DNA of 64,000 bases from Diadophis punctatus similis (GCA_023053685.1 JALIGW010000002.1:250242356-250306355), one strand, 5' to 3'; positions 10,691-22,956 are shown, counted from the first letter of the stretch. Numbers and translations: made by a program. The notes: generated by a model not told the origin, from the letters alone.

Positions 10691-11010
10691 TTCCTAATGG
10701 TGGGAACAAGTAACCAGCAGAACGGCTTGCCTTCAGAAGTTGTGCTGCTCCATGACTGGAGTCTTTTAAGAAGAGACGAGATAGCCACTTGTCTGATATG
10801 GTATAGGGCAGGAGTGTCAAACCTGCTCACATTGCAGGCAGTATCGTGACATATTGCGATGTTTTTTGCCTTTGCGGAGCTGGGGTGAGCATGGGCCCGC
10901 AGGTCGCCAGTTTGACAGGCTGGTATAGGGTCCCCTGCTTGAGCAGAGGCTGGATTAGAAGACCTGCAAGGTCCTTTCCAATTCTGTTATTCTCTTCTGT
11001 TCTTCTGCGA
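10691..11010 (+). mobile_element. CR1 LINE 3' end with MITE (unit B)
   Basis: End of CR1 ORF2 (AACAGCTTGCC-like, GAAGTTGTG) and its 3' UTR, split by a MITE at 10809-10922. Same insertion and position as in units A and D. Confidence 0.75.
10809..10922. mobile_element. hAT-type MITE in CR1 (unit B)
   Basis: 114 bp between perfect GTATAGGG duplications (10801-10808, 10923-10930). Ends are CAGGAGTGTCAAAC and GTTTGACAGGCTG. Unit C has the unoccupied site near 28343-28352. Confidence 0.85.
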
Positions 11011-11809
11011 TCATATTTTTTATGTCCTGATAAGTAAAACCATAGAAATCAAAGAGTTGCACTTACTTTTTCATTTGACTGTGTTTGAAAACAACCCTCT
11101 GCACTGCTAAGAATTTGTGATTGACCCAGTCAACAAGTTAATTTTATCACTGAATGGATATTCTAACTTGGATCTGGGTAGTCTTCCATGTGTCATGATT
11201 AATACAAGTGCTTCTTTGGGTATTGTGGCATGTTTGCTTTTTCATTGTAACGTAAACTCCCCCCCTCCCATCATCTGCAACCATTTTATGCACAATTAAA
11301 GATATCCTTTCATTTGAATCTTACAGACAAAGAGGAAGGCAATAAGAGCACTCTGGACAACTGAGTATGAGAAGCAACATTGAACAGCAAAGCAAGTCAG
11401 TCCAGAAATCAAAATATTTTCCATTTCCTTCAGAGAGGCACAGAATTCTTCATCTTCCTTGGCAATTGAGAGAGAAACAAGAGAAATTCAAGAGGAGATT
11501 TCTACCTGGGAAAAGTAGAGTGTGAAATTCAAGCATACATTACATGAAAAGTCATTGGAGATTATTTTTCCATTCAGCAAAAGAGAGAAATATCTGTAAG
11601 TTACTGGGGAGGAAAAGGTCTCTTGGAAAGCCACATAGAGCAGACAGTGTTGCAGACTTTTCTCTGGGAGGAAGAAAAGGGCTTGAATCAAAGCTTCAAT
11701 AGACAAGGGATCATCCACATTTTTTACCTCCTCAAGAACATTAGTTGTGGAAAAGCTGCATAGACGTGCCTGTTGTGGGAAAGATACAACTTGCAAATCC
11801 CAGCTGATT
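11011..11809 (+). other. Upstream intron/leader of zinc-finger gene B
   Basis: Paralogous to 207-1007. The donor-like GGCAGGTGAG seen at 657-666 in A has become GGCAATTGAG here, which argues against a small separate exon at that place. No coding exon identified. Confidence 0.45.
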
Positions 11810-14047
11810 ATGCCGGAGAGGATCCAAACTGGAGAAAAGCCATACAAATACTCTGAAGATAGCAAAACCTTTGATCAGAACAACTCCGTTGTGGTTCTTG
11901 GAAGGATCCATACAGGAGAAAAGCCTTACAAGTGCTCGCAATGCGGTAAATGCTTTAGCAATCAAGGCGATATGTTGATACACCAGAGAACTCACACCAG
12001 GGGGAAACCTTTTGAATGTTCTGTTTGTGGGAAAAGATTCACTAGAAATTCCCACCTCATTATGCACCAGAGGATTCACACAGGAGAGAAACCCTTTGAA
12101 TGTCCTGATTGTGGAAACAGTTTCAGTCACAATTCCAGCCTGGTGGAACACCAGAGGACTCATACAGGAGAGAAACCATTTGAATGTCCTGATTGTGGAA
12201 ACAGTTTCAGTACGAATTCCAACCTTATTAGCCACCAGAGAATTCATACAGGAGAGAAACCATTTGAATGTCCTGTTTGTGGAAACAGTTTCAGTCACAA
12301 TTCCAGCCTGGTTCAACACCAGAGGACTCATACAGGAGAGAAACCATTTGAATGTCCTGACTGTGGGAAAAGTTTCAGTAAGAATTCTAACCTGGTTCGA
12401 CACCAGAGGACTCATACAGGAGAGAAACCCTTTGAATGTCCTGATTGTGGAAACAGTTTCAGTAAGAATTCTAGCCTGGTTCGACACCAGAGGACTCATA
12501 CAGGAGAGAAACCCTTTGAATGTCCTGATTGTGGAAACAGTTTCAGTGAGAATTCTAACCTGGTTCGACACCAGATGACTCATACAGGAGAGAAACCCTT
12601 TGAATGTCCTGATTGTGGAAACAGTTTCAGTAAGAATTCTAACCTGGTTCGACACCAGAGGACTCATACAGGAGAGAAACCATTTGAATGTCCTGACTGT
12701 GGGAAAAGTTTCAGTAAGAATTCTAACCTGGTTCGACACCAGAGGACTCATACAGGAGAGAAACCCTTTGAATGTCCTGATTGTGGAAACAGTTTCAGTA
12801 AGAATTCTAGCCTGGTTCGACACCAGAGGACTCATACAGGAGAGAAACCCTTTGAATGTCCTGATTGTGGAAACAGTTTCAGTGAGAATTCTAACCTGGT
12901 TCGACACCAGATGACTCATACAGGAGAGAAACCCTTTGAATGTCCTGATTGTGGAAACAGTTTCAGTAAGAATTCTAACCTGGTTCGACACCAGAGGACT
13001 CATACAGGAGAGAAACCATTTGAATGTCCTGACTGTGGGAAAAGTTTCAGTAAGAATTCTAACCTGGTTCGACACCAGATGACTCATACAGGAGAGAAAG
13101 CCTTTGAATGTCCTGATTGTGGAAACAGTTTCAGTCGGAATTCCAGCATGGTTCAACACCAGAGGACTCATACAGGAGAGAAACCCTTTAAATGTGATGA
13201 TTGTGGAAACAGTTTCAGTCACACTTCCAGCCTAGTGAAACACCAGAGGACTCATACAGGAGAGAAACCATTTGAATGTCCTGACTGTGGGAAAAGTTTC
13301 AGTAAGAATTCTACCCTGGTTCAACACCAGAGGACTCATACAGGAGAGAAACCCTTTAAATGTCCTATCTGTGGGAAAAGTTTCAGTCATAATTCCAGCC
13401 TGGTTCAACACCAGAGGATTCACACAGGAGAGAAACCCTTTGAATGTCCTGACTGTGGGAAAAGTTTCAGTAAGAATTCTAGCCTGGTTCAACACCAGAG
13501 GACTCATACAGGAGAGAAACCCTTTAAATGTCCCGACTGTGGGAAAAGTTTCAGTCATAATTCCAGCCTGGTTCAACACCAGAGGATTCATACAGGAGAG
13601 AAACCATTTGAATGTCCTATCTGTGGGAAAAGTTTCAATCACAATTCCAACCTAGTGGAACACCAGAGGACTCATACAGGAGAGAAACCCTTTGAATGTC
13701 CTATCTGTGGGAAACGTTTCAGTCAGAATTCCAACCTGGTTCAACACCAGAGGACTCATACAGGAGAGAAACCCTTTGAATGTCCTGACTGTGGGAAAGG
13801 TTTTAGAAATAATTTTTGCCTGGTAGAACACCAGAGGACTCATACAGGAGAGAAACCCTTTGAATGCTCTGACTGTGGGAAAAGTTTCAGTCAGAATTCC
13901 AGCCTGGTTAAACACCAGAGGACTCATACAGGAGAGAAACCATTTGAATGCCCTGAGTGTGGGAAAAGTTTCAGTCAGAATTCCAGTCTGATTAAACACC
14001 AGAGGACTCACACAGGACGGAAACTGTATAAGTGTCCAGACCAGTAA
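11810..14047 (+). CDS. C2H2 zinc-finger protein B, 25 fingers
   Basis: 745 residues from the ATG at 11810, the position matching that used for A. A degenerate leading finger is followed by 25 complete C2H2 fingers with TGEKPF linkers. Fingers 6-9 are repeated as 10-13, and finger 14 starts a third round. The DNA of the two four-finger blocks looks identical over 336 bp, so this is a very recent in-frame expansion. The block presents Lys/Glu at -1, Asn/Ser at 3 and Arg at 6, and would enlarge a repeated binding footprint. The frame ends CPDQ-stop, with Gln and TAA supplied by the MITE at 14042. The likely non-coding first exon is at 9395-9513. The role (nuclear DNA binding) is inferred from the family; no effector domain is seen. 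Confidence 0.87.
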   Translation: MPERIQTGEKPYKYSEDSKTFDQNNSVVVLGRIHTGEKPYKCSQCGKCFSNQGDMLIHQRTHTRGKPFECSVCGKRFTRNSHLIMHQRIHTGEKPFECPDCGNSFSHNSSLVEHQRTHTGEKPFECPDCGNSFSTNSNLISHQRIHTGEKPFECPVCGNSFSHNSSLVQHQRTHTGEKPFECPDCGKSFSKNSNLVRHQRTHTGEKPFECPDCGNSFSKNSSLVRHQRTHTGEKPFECPDCGNSFSENSNLVRHQMTHTGEKPFECPDCGNSFSKNSNLVRHQRTHTGEKPFECPDCGKSFSKNSNLVRHQRTHTGEKPFECPDCGNSFSKNSSLVRHQRTHTGEKPFECPDCGNSFSENSNLVRHQMTHTGEKPFECPDCGNSFSKNSNLVRHQRTHTGEKPFECPDCGKSFSKNSNLVRHQMTHTGEKAFECPDCGNSFSRNSSMVQHQRTHTGEKPFKCDDCGNSFSHTSSLVKHQRTHTGEKPFECPDCGKSFSKNSTLVQHQRTHTGEKPFKCPICGKSFSHNSSLVQHQRIHTGEKPFECPDCGKSFSKNSSLVQHQRTHTGEKPFKCPDCGKSFSHNSSLVQHQRIHTGEKPFECPICGKSFNHNSNLVEHQRTHTGEKPFECPICGKRFSQNSNLVQHQRTHTGEKPFECPDCGKGFRNNFCLVEHQRTHTGEKPFECSDCGKSFSQNSSLVKHQRTHTGEKPFECPECGKSFSQNSSLIKHQRTHTGRKLYKCPDQ
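12341..13012 (+). repeat. 336-bp tandem duplication inside ZNF B
   Basis: 12341-12676 and 12677-13012 are two apparently identical 336-bp units (four fingers each). A partial third unit follows at 13013-13090. The length is an exact multiple of 84 bp, so the reading frame and finger phase are kept. Confidence 0.9.
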
Positions 14048-14208
14048 TGGTATTCAGTTACCTTCACTATCGGTTCGGAAATGTGAGCATTCGCGCACGC
14101 CACTTATGCACATGTGCAGAGCGTCCGTGATGATGTCCCGGCGGGTGGGCAGAGCCTGCGGCTACCGGTTCATCTGAACTTGTGCGAACCAGCAAAATAC
14201 CACCACTG
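14042..14208. mobile_element. hAT-type MITE that ends ZNF B
   Basis: 167 bp, same position and 8-bp duplications (GTCCAGAC at 14034-14041 and 14209-14216) as in A. Supplies the Gln codon and TAA stop. Confidence 0.9.
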
Positions 14209-14390
14209 GTCCAGACTGTGGGAAAAATCTCAATACTAGGGTTAATCTTATCAATCATGTCCTTATACACAAAAGGGAGAAACCATTTTAGTGCCCCGAG
14301 TGTGGACGGTGCTTCAGGAAACATTCCACCCTTAGCGCACACAGGAAAATCCACATGAGACTCAAAGTGATGAGTGTAGAGAAGGCTTGA
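14209..14390 (+). pseudogene. Orphaned last two fingers of ZNF B
   Basis: Downstream continuation of the ancestral frame, still recognisable by comparison with gene E, with the stop TAG after the last GEKPF linker as in A. Confidence 0.75.
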
Positions 14391-14742
14391 ATTTCATTTA
14401 TAGTGTCCCATTGTAAGTCCAGCTGAGAAATTGACTATTTAAATTGATTAAATTAAATAGTATTTGCCTAATTTTTTAGGCAAATATGTAATGGTATTAG
14501 ATGGGGCAGAGGAAAGATAAAATTGGAACATATTAGTTTGAAATGCTCCGTGCCATGAGTCCCAGCCTTTTTCTCCCTGGGTGCCCCCAAGATTTTCAGC
14601 CTCAGAATTCTCCAGCCAGCATCACTTGGGGATTGGAGCACTCAGACTATAGTTAAGAGATTGTGGCTCGTCATATAAGGTGGAAGCAAGAGGAGAAGAG
14701 ACACAGAGGGCTTCAACGTTCTTTTTTCCCTAACAGTTCCAG
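14391..14742 (+). other. Conserved 3' flank of ZNF B
   Basis: Paralogous to 3996-4345. No gene; probable 3' UTR and flank. Confidence 0.4.
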
Positions 14743-14747
14743 AAATT

Positions 14748-16190
14748 ATAATAATAATAATAACAACAGAGTTGGAAGGGACCTTGGAGGTCTTTAGTCC
14801 AACCCCCTGCTTACGCAGGAAACCCTACACTACTTCAGACAGATGTTATCCAACATCTTCTAAAAAATGTCTAGTGTTGGAGCATTCACAACTTCTGGAG
14901 GTAAGCTGTTCCACTGATTAATTGTTCTAACTGTCAGGAAATTTCTCCTTAGTTCTAAGTTGCTTCTCTCCTTTATTAGTTTCCACCCATTGCTTCTTGT
15001 TCTACCCCCAGGTGCCTTGGAAAAAAGTTTGACTCCCTCTTCTTTGTGGCGACCCCTGAGATATTGGAACACTGCTATCATGTCACCCCTGGTCCTTCTT
15101 TTCATTAAACTAGACATACCCAGTTCCTGCAACCGTTCTTCATATGTTTTAGCCTCCAGTCCCCTAATCATTTTTGCTGCTCTTCTCTGCACTCTTTCTA
15201 GAGTCTCAACATCCTTTTTACATCGTGGCGACCAAAACTGTATGCAGTATTCCAAGTGTGGCCTTACCAAGGCATTATAAAGTGGTATTAACACTTTGCG
15301 TGATCTTGATTCTATCCCTCTGTTAATGCTGCCTAGAACTGTGTTGGCTTTTTTGGCAGCTGCTGCACACTGCTGGCTCATATTTAAATGGTTGTCCACT
15401 AGGACTCCAAGATCCCTCTCACAGTTACTACTGTTGAGCAAGGTACCACATATACTGTACCTGTGCATTTTGTTTTTCTTGCCTAAATGTAGAACCTTAC
15501 TTTTTTCACCATTGAATTTCATTTTGTTTGATAGTGCCCAATGTTCAAGTCTGTCAAGATCCTTCTGTATCTTGAGCCTATCTTCTGGAGAGTTGGCTAT
15601 TCCTGCCAGTTTGGTGTCATCTGCAAATTTGATGAGTTCCCCATCTATCCCCTCGTCCAAGTCATTGATGAAGATGTTGAAGAGTACTGGGCCTAAAACA
15701 GAGCCTTGGAGTACTCCACTGCATACTTCCCTCCATGTAGATGCAGTTCCATTGAGCACTACACGTTGAGTGCGGTTGGTTAGCCAGTTTCGAATCCATC
15801 TGGTGGTGATGCTGTCTAACCCACATTTTTCTACTTTATCTAGTAGTAGGTTATGATCTACTTTGTCAAATGCCTTACTGAAGTCCAAGTAAACCACATC
15901 GACAGCATTCCTCTGGTCCACTAATTTTGTCACTTTACCAAAGAATGCAATAAGATTAGTCTGGCATGATCTGTTTTTGACAAACCCATGTTGGCTTTTG
16001 GTTATTACTTTGTTTGCTTCTAGGTGTTCGTTGATTCGTTGCTTGATTATCTTTTCCAAAATCTTCCCTGGTATTGAGGTCAGGCTGATAGGTCTGTAGT
16101 TTCCTGGATCTGTTTTTTTTCCTTTTTTGAAGATGGGAACTATATCAGCACTTTCCAGTCCTCTGGCAGTTCCCCGGTGCACCTTGGTGC
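14748..16190 (-). mobile_element. CR1 LINE, 5'-truncated, long open RT frame
   Basis: A 440-codon frame (16182 to 14860) carries the CR1 reverse transcriptase: YRPISLTS, DFSKAFDKV, LQGSVLGP, the FADDTK catalytic motif, and the C-terminal QWNSLPPEVV block. It lacks the endonuclease and the N-terminal part of RT, as usual for truncated insertions. The 3' end at the left has the GGAAGGGACCTTGGAGG core and a (TTA)n tail. Short duplications AAATT lie at 14743-14747 and 16191-16195. Unit A has the empty site near 4350. It inserted after A and B diverged. Confidence 0.92.
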
Positions 16191-16195
16191 AAATT

Positions 16196-17165
16196 CAGTG
16201 CACCAAGCATGTCTGTTCAGATTGTGTCAAGAACGAGGCACGCAAGGCAGTCCTCAACTTAGAACAGTTTATTTAGTAACCACTCAACACCACTGAAAAA
16301 AGTGAGTTATGACTGTTTTTCACATGACCATTGCAGCATCCCCCATGGTCACATGATCAAAATTCAGATGCTTCGCAAAACACCCATATGTCAACCCTGA
16401 AGCCATTTTGGAGCGACTTGTAGCCAAAATGAAACTTTTCTCCTTGGAACCAAGGATGTCACCAGGTGCTGGGGAGGCATGGACTGAAACCAACTGGAGT
16501 TGGGACACTGACCTGGTTGAACCATGTGATGGACATGCGGACTGGGGGAAAGAACTTTGATTTTTAATTTGGGTGGGGAAAATTTGGAGATTTTCAGAGT
16601 TGAGTTTTCACCAGATATGCCAATATGACATGTGTAATAAATTTGGACTTTGAGGAACACCTTGGCCTTGGTGTTTGCATTGCACTCCATGCATTGGGTC
16701 TGTTGCTTTGAATCCTGACACCATATTTATGACGGTTGCAATATCCCTGAGTCATGGGATCCTCTTTTGTGACCTTCAGCAAAGTCAACTTCTCATGCCA
16801 CCGCTGCTCCCTCTTGGAGCAGGATCCTGCAAGGCTTGTAGCGTTGCGTGCATGAACGCAGCACCACCGCAAGCTTCATCATACTGGCACAGCTGGCGTC
16901 CTGCCCCTTGTGGGTGCGCTGGTGTTTCGGACCCCATGTCAGTGCGATCCCTAGCGCATGCAATGACACAACAAGCCTCATAGCGTGAGGTTCGAGTTAC
17001 AGTGTGGTGGAGCTCGCTGCGGTGCTGCCGTTCATGCGTGCAATGGCACAACAAGCCTTGCAGGCTCCTGCTCCAAGAGGTGCGGTGGCGTGACAAGTCT
17101 CACAAGGACTCATTTCTGGCAGAGTTTGGGGAGAGAAAGAAAGACTTCTGCTGCTTCTGCTTTCG
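16196..17165. repeat. Unit B spacer, first copy
   Basis: Paralogous to 4352-5400. Contains GTCCTCAACTTA-family pieces (16255-16400, 16680-16800) and the AGAGAAAGAAAG segment. No gene. Confidence 0.45.
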
Positions 17166-17170
17166 TTGCA

Positions 17171-17311
17171 TAGCAATAGCACTTAGACTTATATACCGCT
17201 TCATAGTGCTTTACAGCCCTCTCTAAGCGGTTTACAGAGTTCAGCATATTGCCCCCAACAATTTGGGTTCTCATTTTACCGACCTCAGAAGGATGGAAGG
17301 CTGAGTCAACC
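17171..17311 (-). mobile_element. Sauria-type SINE, truncated
   Basis: 3' two thirds of the SINE in reverse orientation (ATAGCAATAGC tail, TATATACCGCTTCATAGTGC, CCTCAGAAGGATGGAAGG). Flanked by TTGCA at 17166-17170 and 17312-17316. Absent at the matching site of unit A (5398). Confidence 0.85.
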
Positions 17312-17713
17312 TTGCATGCAGCCAAAAGTTCACAAAAGGCAGGAAGGTGAAATGCCAAACTCAATGCGTACTCACACCTCGTGTATGGGCCGCCCCTGAG
17401 CTGGGGAGGGGTGGGGAGGCCATCGGACGACCCTGCCTAGCCCCCGCCTGCTTCTGCTTCGCCTTTGTCAGTGCAGTGGGCCTAGAAGGGCGCTGTCCCG
17501 AAGCCTCGCCACGGCTTGGTTTGGGGCAGACAGTGCCCGGCAGGCCCAGGTGTGGTGGGTGGGCAGGTGGGTGGAGCGGAGAAGAGAAACAATAGGAGTT
17601 TCTATCATCAGCTGGCCATCAGATTGTCCACACAGCACAAGTCTCTAACCTACTGGAAGCCATCCAACTACCTAAAGCCATAGCAGTCATCCACTGTAGA
17701 GCCCACCAAAAAG
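17312..17713 (+). other. Unit B spacer with short ERV pol piece
   Basis: Paralogous to 5400-5800. The last 90 bases carry the start of the RNase H fragment found at 5697 and 33775, cut off by the L1 insertion that follows. Confidence 0.5.
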
Positions 17714-18158
17714 ACTTTCTGATTGAAGTAATGTTTGTAAACAGTAGGATAAAAGATGGAATAAATATATATATACCGTATATATACAAATACTTATACA
17801 TATATAGTGCGAGTAAATATCAATTGGGTAAAATAGCTGTAGAAATAAAAGTTGACATTCCAATAGACATAGTTTATAAGAAGATAAGATTTATAATGTA
17901 TAAATATAGATATAATAATCGAGTGTATAAAGATTAATATTAATACCTAATAGGCTGTTAAAGAAGCATTATTTCACTGTTATGGTTTGTATTAGTCGGC
18001 GTTATGTTTTTAGTTGATTACATAGGATTTGCTTACTGTAGTGTTTTCTACAGTTTTTGTATTTGTTTTTTTTTCTGTTGTGTTTATTTTTGTTTTGCTT
18101 ATTTAATTGTTATGTTTTTAAATGAAAATCCAATAAATATTTTTTTTAAAAAAAATCA
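17714..18158 (+). mobile_element. L1 LINE 3' end
   Basis: A/T-rich L1-like 3' UTR ending AATCCAATAAAT followed by T-rich and A-rich tail. No coding part. It separates the first and second copies of the unit B spacer. Confidence 0.5.
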
Positions 18159-19190
18159 GGATGTCATCATCGTGGTTGTGCGCAATATTTTTTGCCTTTT
18201 TTCTTACAGGCAATCCTCAACTTAGAACAGTCTATTACTTGAATCCTGGCACCATATTTATGACGGTTGCAGTGTCCCGGAGTCATGGGATCCTCTTTTG
18301 TGACCTTCAGCAAAGTCAACTTCTCGTGCCACCGCTGCTCCCTCTTGGAGCAGGATCCTGGAAGGCTTGTTGTGGCGTTGCGTGTGTGAATGCAACACCA
18401 CCGCAAGCTTCATAGCAATAGCACTTAGACTTATATACCGCTTCATAGTGCTTTACAGCCCTCTCTAAGCGGTTTACAGAGTTCAGCATATTGCCCCCAA
18501 CAAACTGGGTCCTCATTTTACCCACCTCGGAAGGATGGAAGGCTGAGTCAACCTTGAGCCTGGTGAGATTTGAACAGCTGAACTGGTGAACTGCAGTGCT
18601 GCATTTTAAGCACTGCGCCACCTCGGCTCTTCATCATACTGGCACAGCTGGCGTCCTGCCCCTTGTGGGTGCGCTGGTGTTTGAGACCACGTGTCAGTGC
18701 GATCGCTAGCTCGTGCAATGACACAACAAGCCTCACAGCGCGAGGTTCGAAGTTCAGTGTGATGAGGTTCGCGGCGGTGCTGCCGTTCATTCGTGCAATG
18801 GCACAAGAAGCATTGCAGAGTCCTGCTCCAAGAGGTGGTGGCGGCGCGACGAGTCTCACAAAGACTCATTTCTGGCGGAGTTTGCGGGAGAGAAAGAAAG
18901 ACTTCTGCTTTCGTTGGATACAGCCAAAAGTTCACAAAAGGCATGAAGGCGAAATGCCAAACTCTACATGTAACTCACACCTCGTTTATGGGCCACCCCT
19001 GAGCAGGGCAGGGGTGGGGAGGCTATTGGAGGACCCTACGCAGCCCCCGCCTGCTTCAGTTTCGCCTTTGCCAGGCCATCAGGCCTAGAAGGGTGCTGTC
19101 CCGAAGCCCCCTGCCACTTGGTTTTGGGCAGATGGTGTCCGGCAGGCCCAGGTGCAGTGGACGGGCAGGTGGTTGGGCGAGCCAACTATG
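18159..19190. repeat. Second copy of spacer inside unit B
   Basis: Begins with ATCAGGATGTCATCATCG, which in unit C is at 32516. It then repeats the sequence of 16690-17570, interrupted by a SINE. Unit B therefore contains a partial internal duplication not present in A. Confidence 0.6.
18414..18629 (-). mobile_element. Sauria-type SINE, near full length
   Basis: Runs from the ATAGCAATAGC tail to the tRNA-like head (complement of AGCCGAGGTGGCGCAGTG). Duplications TTCAT at 18409-18413 and 18630-18634. The empty site is visible at 5110 and 16880. Confidence 0.9.
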
Positions 19191-19680
19191 CGCTCTGAGA
19201 TATGGTCAGGAAATGTAAACACTTTATAAACACTTTAATCCACTGGTCCAGAAATTCCTGTCTGGTTCTTCCCCCTGTGCCCACGCAGGATCAATTCATC
19301 TTTGTGTCAACATTTTCTTACAACCAGATTTTAAGCAGTTCACAGCTATTGGGGTGCAGGGCCATCTCAGAGGTTTGCTAGTGCATGTAACTCAGTGGTC
19401 TGACCGTTGTAGCACCCCCATAGTCATGTGATTTACATTCAGATGCCTGACAACTGACATTTATGACGGTTGCAGTGCCCCAGGGTCATGTGATCCACTT
19501 TTGTGACCTGCTAACAAGCAAAGTCAATGGGGAAAGCAGATTCACTTAACAGCAGTGTTACAAATTTAACAACTGCAATGATTCATTAACAAATGTGGCA
19601 AAAAAAGTGGTAAAATGGGGCATTTCTACTCTATTCTATTCCCTCCAAGGACCCTTCCAGCTCTATCCTGATTGATTGGT
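19191..19680. repeat. Unit spacer with DNA-repeat fragment
   Basis: Paralogous to 8331-8820. Contains a GTCCTCAACTTA-family piece and the CR1-like scrap at 19645-19675. No gene. Confidence 0.5.
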
Positions 19681-19756
19681 TTTGAAAACTGCAGCCTTGA
19701 ATTTGCTGTTGGAGCAGCAGGAACAGGTCAATGGGTAGAGATTGTGGGGAGGAAGA

Positions 19757-19880
19757 AGAGCCAGTTCGGTGTCGTGGTGAAGGCACCAGGTTAGAGACAG
19801 AGGAAACCCTCAGTTCCAGTCCCACCTGAAGGGCAAAACCATCGGTTTCAATTTTGGCCAGTCCTCTCAAGCTTAGGAAT
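19757..19880 (+). mobile_element. tRNA-derived SINE
   Basis: Same SINE copy as at 8891-9030, inherited by duplication. Confidence 0.6.
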
Positions 19881-20149
19881 GAGCAAAGTGGGGGGGGGAC
19901 CCCTTCCAAAAACCTTTGCTAAGGAAACTGCAAGGCCAGGCATCAAGACTGACCAAAAGGCACCCAAAACGAAGCTAAGTAACGTCACATTTCACTATTT
20001 CACTTGGCTCAGTTGCAAAGGTCGGTTGCTAGGAGTCGAAAACGAGCTGCTGCCATGTAATCACTGAAAGCACTTTGGTGGTGATTGGACACGCGTGTTG
20101 TTCTACCTCCTGTCGCTAGATGGCGGTCAAGCTAGAAAGCCCTCAACAC

Positions 20150-20279
20150 TGCATTGCTAGAAAGTATGGGAGGAAAAGAGAATCGCAAAGGAACTTCCTC
20201 TTCCGGAAGGCTCATGGGAGGAAGTTTCTGTGCAGTGCGGCTTTCATGTCCTTCGAAGGATCGAAGCAGCAGCTGGAAG
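20150..20279 (+). promoter_or_regulatory. Candidate promoter and exon 1 of ZNF C
   Basis: Paralogue of 9395-9513. Here the motif reads CTTCCGGAAG, a palindromic ETS site, and the AP-1-like site is lost. The exon ends CTGGAAG with donor GTGAGTT at 20280. The downstream zinc-finger exon C is 8.6 kb away because of the nested insertions between 21.0 and 28.2 kb. Confidence 0.6.
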
Positions 20280-20985
20280 GTGAGTTGAGGGCAGGTGGGA
20301 GGAAAGTCCGGGAGCAAGTCGGGCTGTTTGGTTCCCTCCACGGCCTGGAAGCAGAGAAGCAACTGGGCTGAAGCATGTCAGCTGCTGCTGCTGCTGCTGC
20401 AGGTTCCTTCCCAAATTTATTGGCCACCAACCTTACCATGACATAACTGTGATTGACAGATGTGGCTCAGTGAAATAAAAGACAGATTCCAAGTGTGTGT
20501 GTGTTGATAAAGCCAACGCATTTATTCAGCTGAATAAAGATGGGTCCCTCCTAAGAAGGAAGGAACCTTGAGCATAGTGCAAGGCAGATATTTATACATT
20601 TCTTTGCTTTCTCTTCGGTACATAAGAGGGAGCTGGCACACGACAGATAAGGTATAGAAATAATAAAAATAGTCAAGGATGCCTTCTGTGGTTTTGATCA
20701 CATGTCTAACCCACAGGCTAGTGGTTTCCTGTGAAATTTTCCATGGCTTCAGAAGCCTGTGGAGGCCTGAACTTCAGCCTTGCCATCTCAACATATGAAC
20801 AATCATCAAATTCATCAGATTCCTGATTAACAATAGCACAGAGGGTTTGACTGTTGACAACCATTTTGAGTTGTTTTTCAGGCTTGAAAGACATGGATTA
20901 TCTCCATATTGTAGATGTGTGTATTTTTATTTCTCTCTGAATGTACATATCTTCAAACGTATAATCTATCCCTAGTACTTCCAGA
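20280..20985 (+). other. Intron 1 / spacer, unit B to C
   Basis: Includes a (CTG)n stretch at 20382-20400 and a block shared with 60955-61475. No recognised gene. Confidence 0.35.
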
Positions 20986-21755
20986 TAAACAGTCACGTGA
21001 AAAAGAAAGTACACTCTCCTTGACTTTTATGATTTTACTTATCACGACATAGTAAAAATCATTTGGTCCTTAGAAGTTCTTAAAAGTCGGTAAATACAAC
21101 TGCAGATGAACAACAACACATGACATGTTACATCAGGTCATCATTTATTTTAAAAAAGGAAAGTCAAAATGGAGAACTCGTGTGAAAATATATGATTCAG
21201 TAATTTGTAGAACCACCTTTAGCAGCAACAACTAGAAGTAATTCTTTTCTGTATGACTTTATCAGTCTCTTGCAGTGTTGTGGAGGAATTTTGGCCCACT
21301 CTTCTTTACAACATTGCTTCAGTTCATTAAGGTTTGTGGGTGTTTTTTTAAGCACAACTCTCTTGAGGTCCCGCCAATCGGGTTGAGGTCTGGACTTTGA
21401 CTGCAACACCTTGATTCTTTTCTTTTTCAGCCATTCTGTTGCAGATTTGCTGATGTGTTTTGCGACCATTGTCCTGTTGCCTAATCCTATGTCAGCCAAG
21501 CTTTAGCTATTGGACAGATGGCCTCTGGCCCAATTTCATTACGGCCAAACATCTCCACTTTGGTCTGGTCTGTGCAAAGAAGTCATGTGATTTGTTCAGA
21601 TGCAACTTTGCAAACCTCAGTCGTGCTATGACCGTTTTAGAGAGAAGAGGCTTTTTCCTAACAACCCTTCCCAAATAAACCATACTTACTCAGTCTTTTT
21701 CTAATTGCATTGTCGTGAATCTTAACATTTAACATGCTAACTGAAGCTTGTAGAG

Positions 21756-21884
21756 CAGGGGTGTCAAACATGTCATCACGGCATAATCATGTGATGTATA
21801 ATGACTTTCTCCCTTTCTCTAAACCAGATGTGGACGTGGCCAGCACGTGACCCCTCTGGCTCGCAGGCGAGTTTGACAGCCCTG
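21756..21884. mobile_element. hAT-type MITE in Tc1
   Basis: 129 bp with ends CAGGGGTGTCAAAC and GTTTGACAGCCCTG. 8-bp duplications TTGTAGAG and CTGTAGAG (one mismatch). Empty site at 62430-62445. Confidence 0.85.
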
Positions 21885-22341
21885 CTGTAGAGTCTAAGAT
21901 ATAACAATAAAAATGAAAATAATAATAATAATAACAACAAGAACAACCTTTATTGTCACTGCACAACATATGTAGAATGAGATTGGTGGATCTCCCTCAG
22001 TGCACCCCCCCCAACACAATACAACTCACAGTGAAGACAGAAAATCCCTAACCCAATAAATCATATTAACAAACACCCAGTTCTACTGCACCAGTGTGAG
22101 CATGTTACATGTTGTGCCGACCCTGCAAATCCATCATACTACGTAGTTATGTTATTTCGCATTCAGGAGTCTGACAGCCCACGGATAAAAACTGTTCTTC
22201 AGCCTGTGTGTGTGGCTGGCTATGCTTCTATATCTCCTTCCCGATGGTAGGAGGGTAAAGAAGTGCTGACCAGGGTATGAGCATCCCTGAGGATTTTCCT
22301 CACTCTTCTAAGGCAGAGAGCCCTAGCGATTTCATCTAGTG

Positions 22342-22956
22342 CAGTGGTTCCCAACCTGGGGGTCAGGACCCCTTTGGGGGTCGAATGACCATTTCTCAGG
22401 GGTCGCCCCGACATCCTCAGCTCCCACCCCCCACTGCCACAAGCCTGGCCATATTGACTCAACTCGCCCGAGCCCTCCGATTGGTCGGGAGAGGTGCCAT
22501 TCGGTGAGAGGCGTTTGTGACGCCTGGCGGCTGAGCTTTGACAGCATCAGCTATGGGGCCAGTTTTGCTTTGAATTCTGGGAGTTGAAGTCCAGGCACCT
22601 TAAAAGTTGCTGAGATTGAGAAATATTGCTGTACACTTGTTGGTTATCAAGTCTAAATACAGAAATAGACTTGTTGTGGAAGATGATATTCCTTGTGCTC
22701 TTGCAAAGACTGGCCCGAGAATTTCTGATCTGGCATAATTACATATTGTTTTTGTTATTAATCGCTATGCTTTAATTATGTTCAATTTGTAACAATGAAA
22801 ATACATACTGCATATTAGATATTTACATTACGATTCATAACAGTGGCAAAATTACAATTATGAAGTAGCAACGAAAATAATTTTATGGTTGGTGGTCACC
22901 ACAACATGAGGAACTATATTAAGGGGTCGCGGCATTAGAAAGGTTGGGAACCACTG
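22342..22956. mobile_element. Non-autonomous hAT element 1 in Rex1
   Basis: 615 bp with perfect terminal repeats CAGTGGTTCCCAACC / GGTTGGGAACCACTG and 8-bp duplications ATCTAGTG at 22334-22341 and 22957-22964. Confidence 0.93.

Larger units (their letters stand above)
1..10800 (+). repeat. Tandem duplication unit A
   Basis: First visible copy of a locally duplicated unit. In order it holds a CR1 3' end, zinc-finger exon A, a 3' flank, a DNA-repeat/ERV spacer, a tRNA-SINE, and the first-exon block that serves the next gene. The same order recurs from about 10.8, 28.3 and 36.8 kb. Unit A is distinguished by two private insertions, a GC-rich hAT and an L2. The left edge of the unit lies outside the window. 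Confidence 0.85.
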
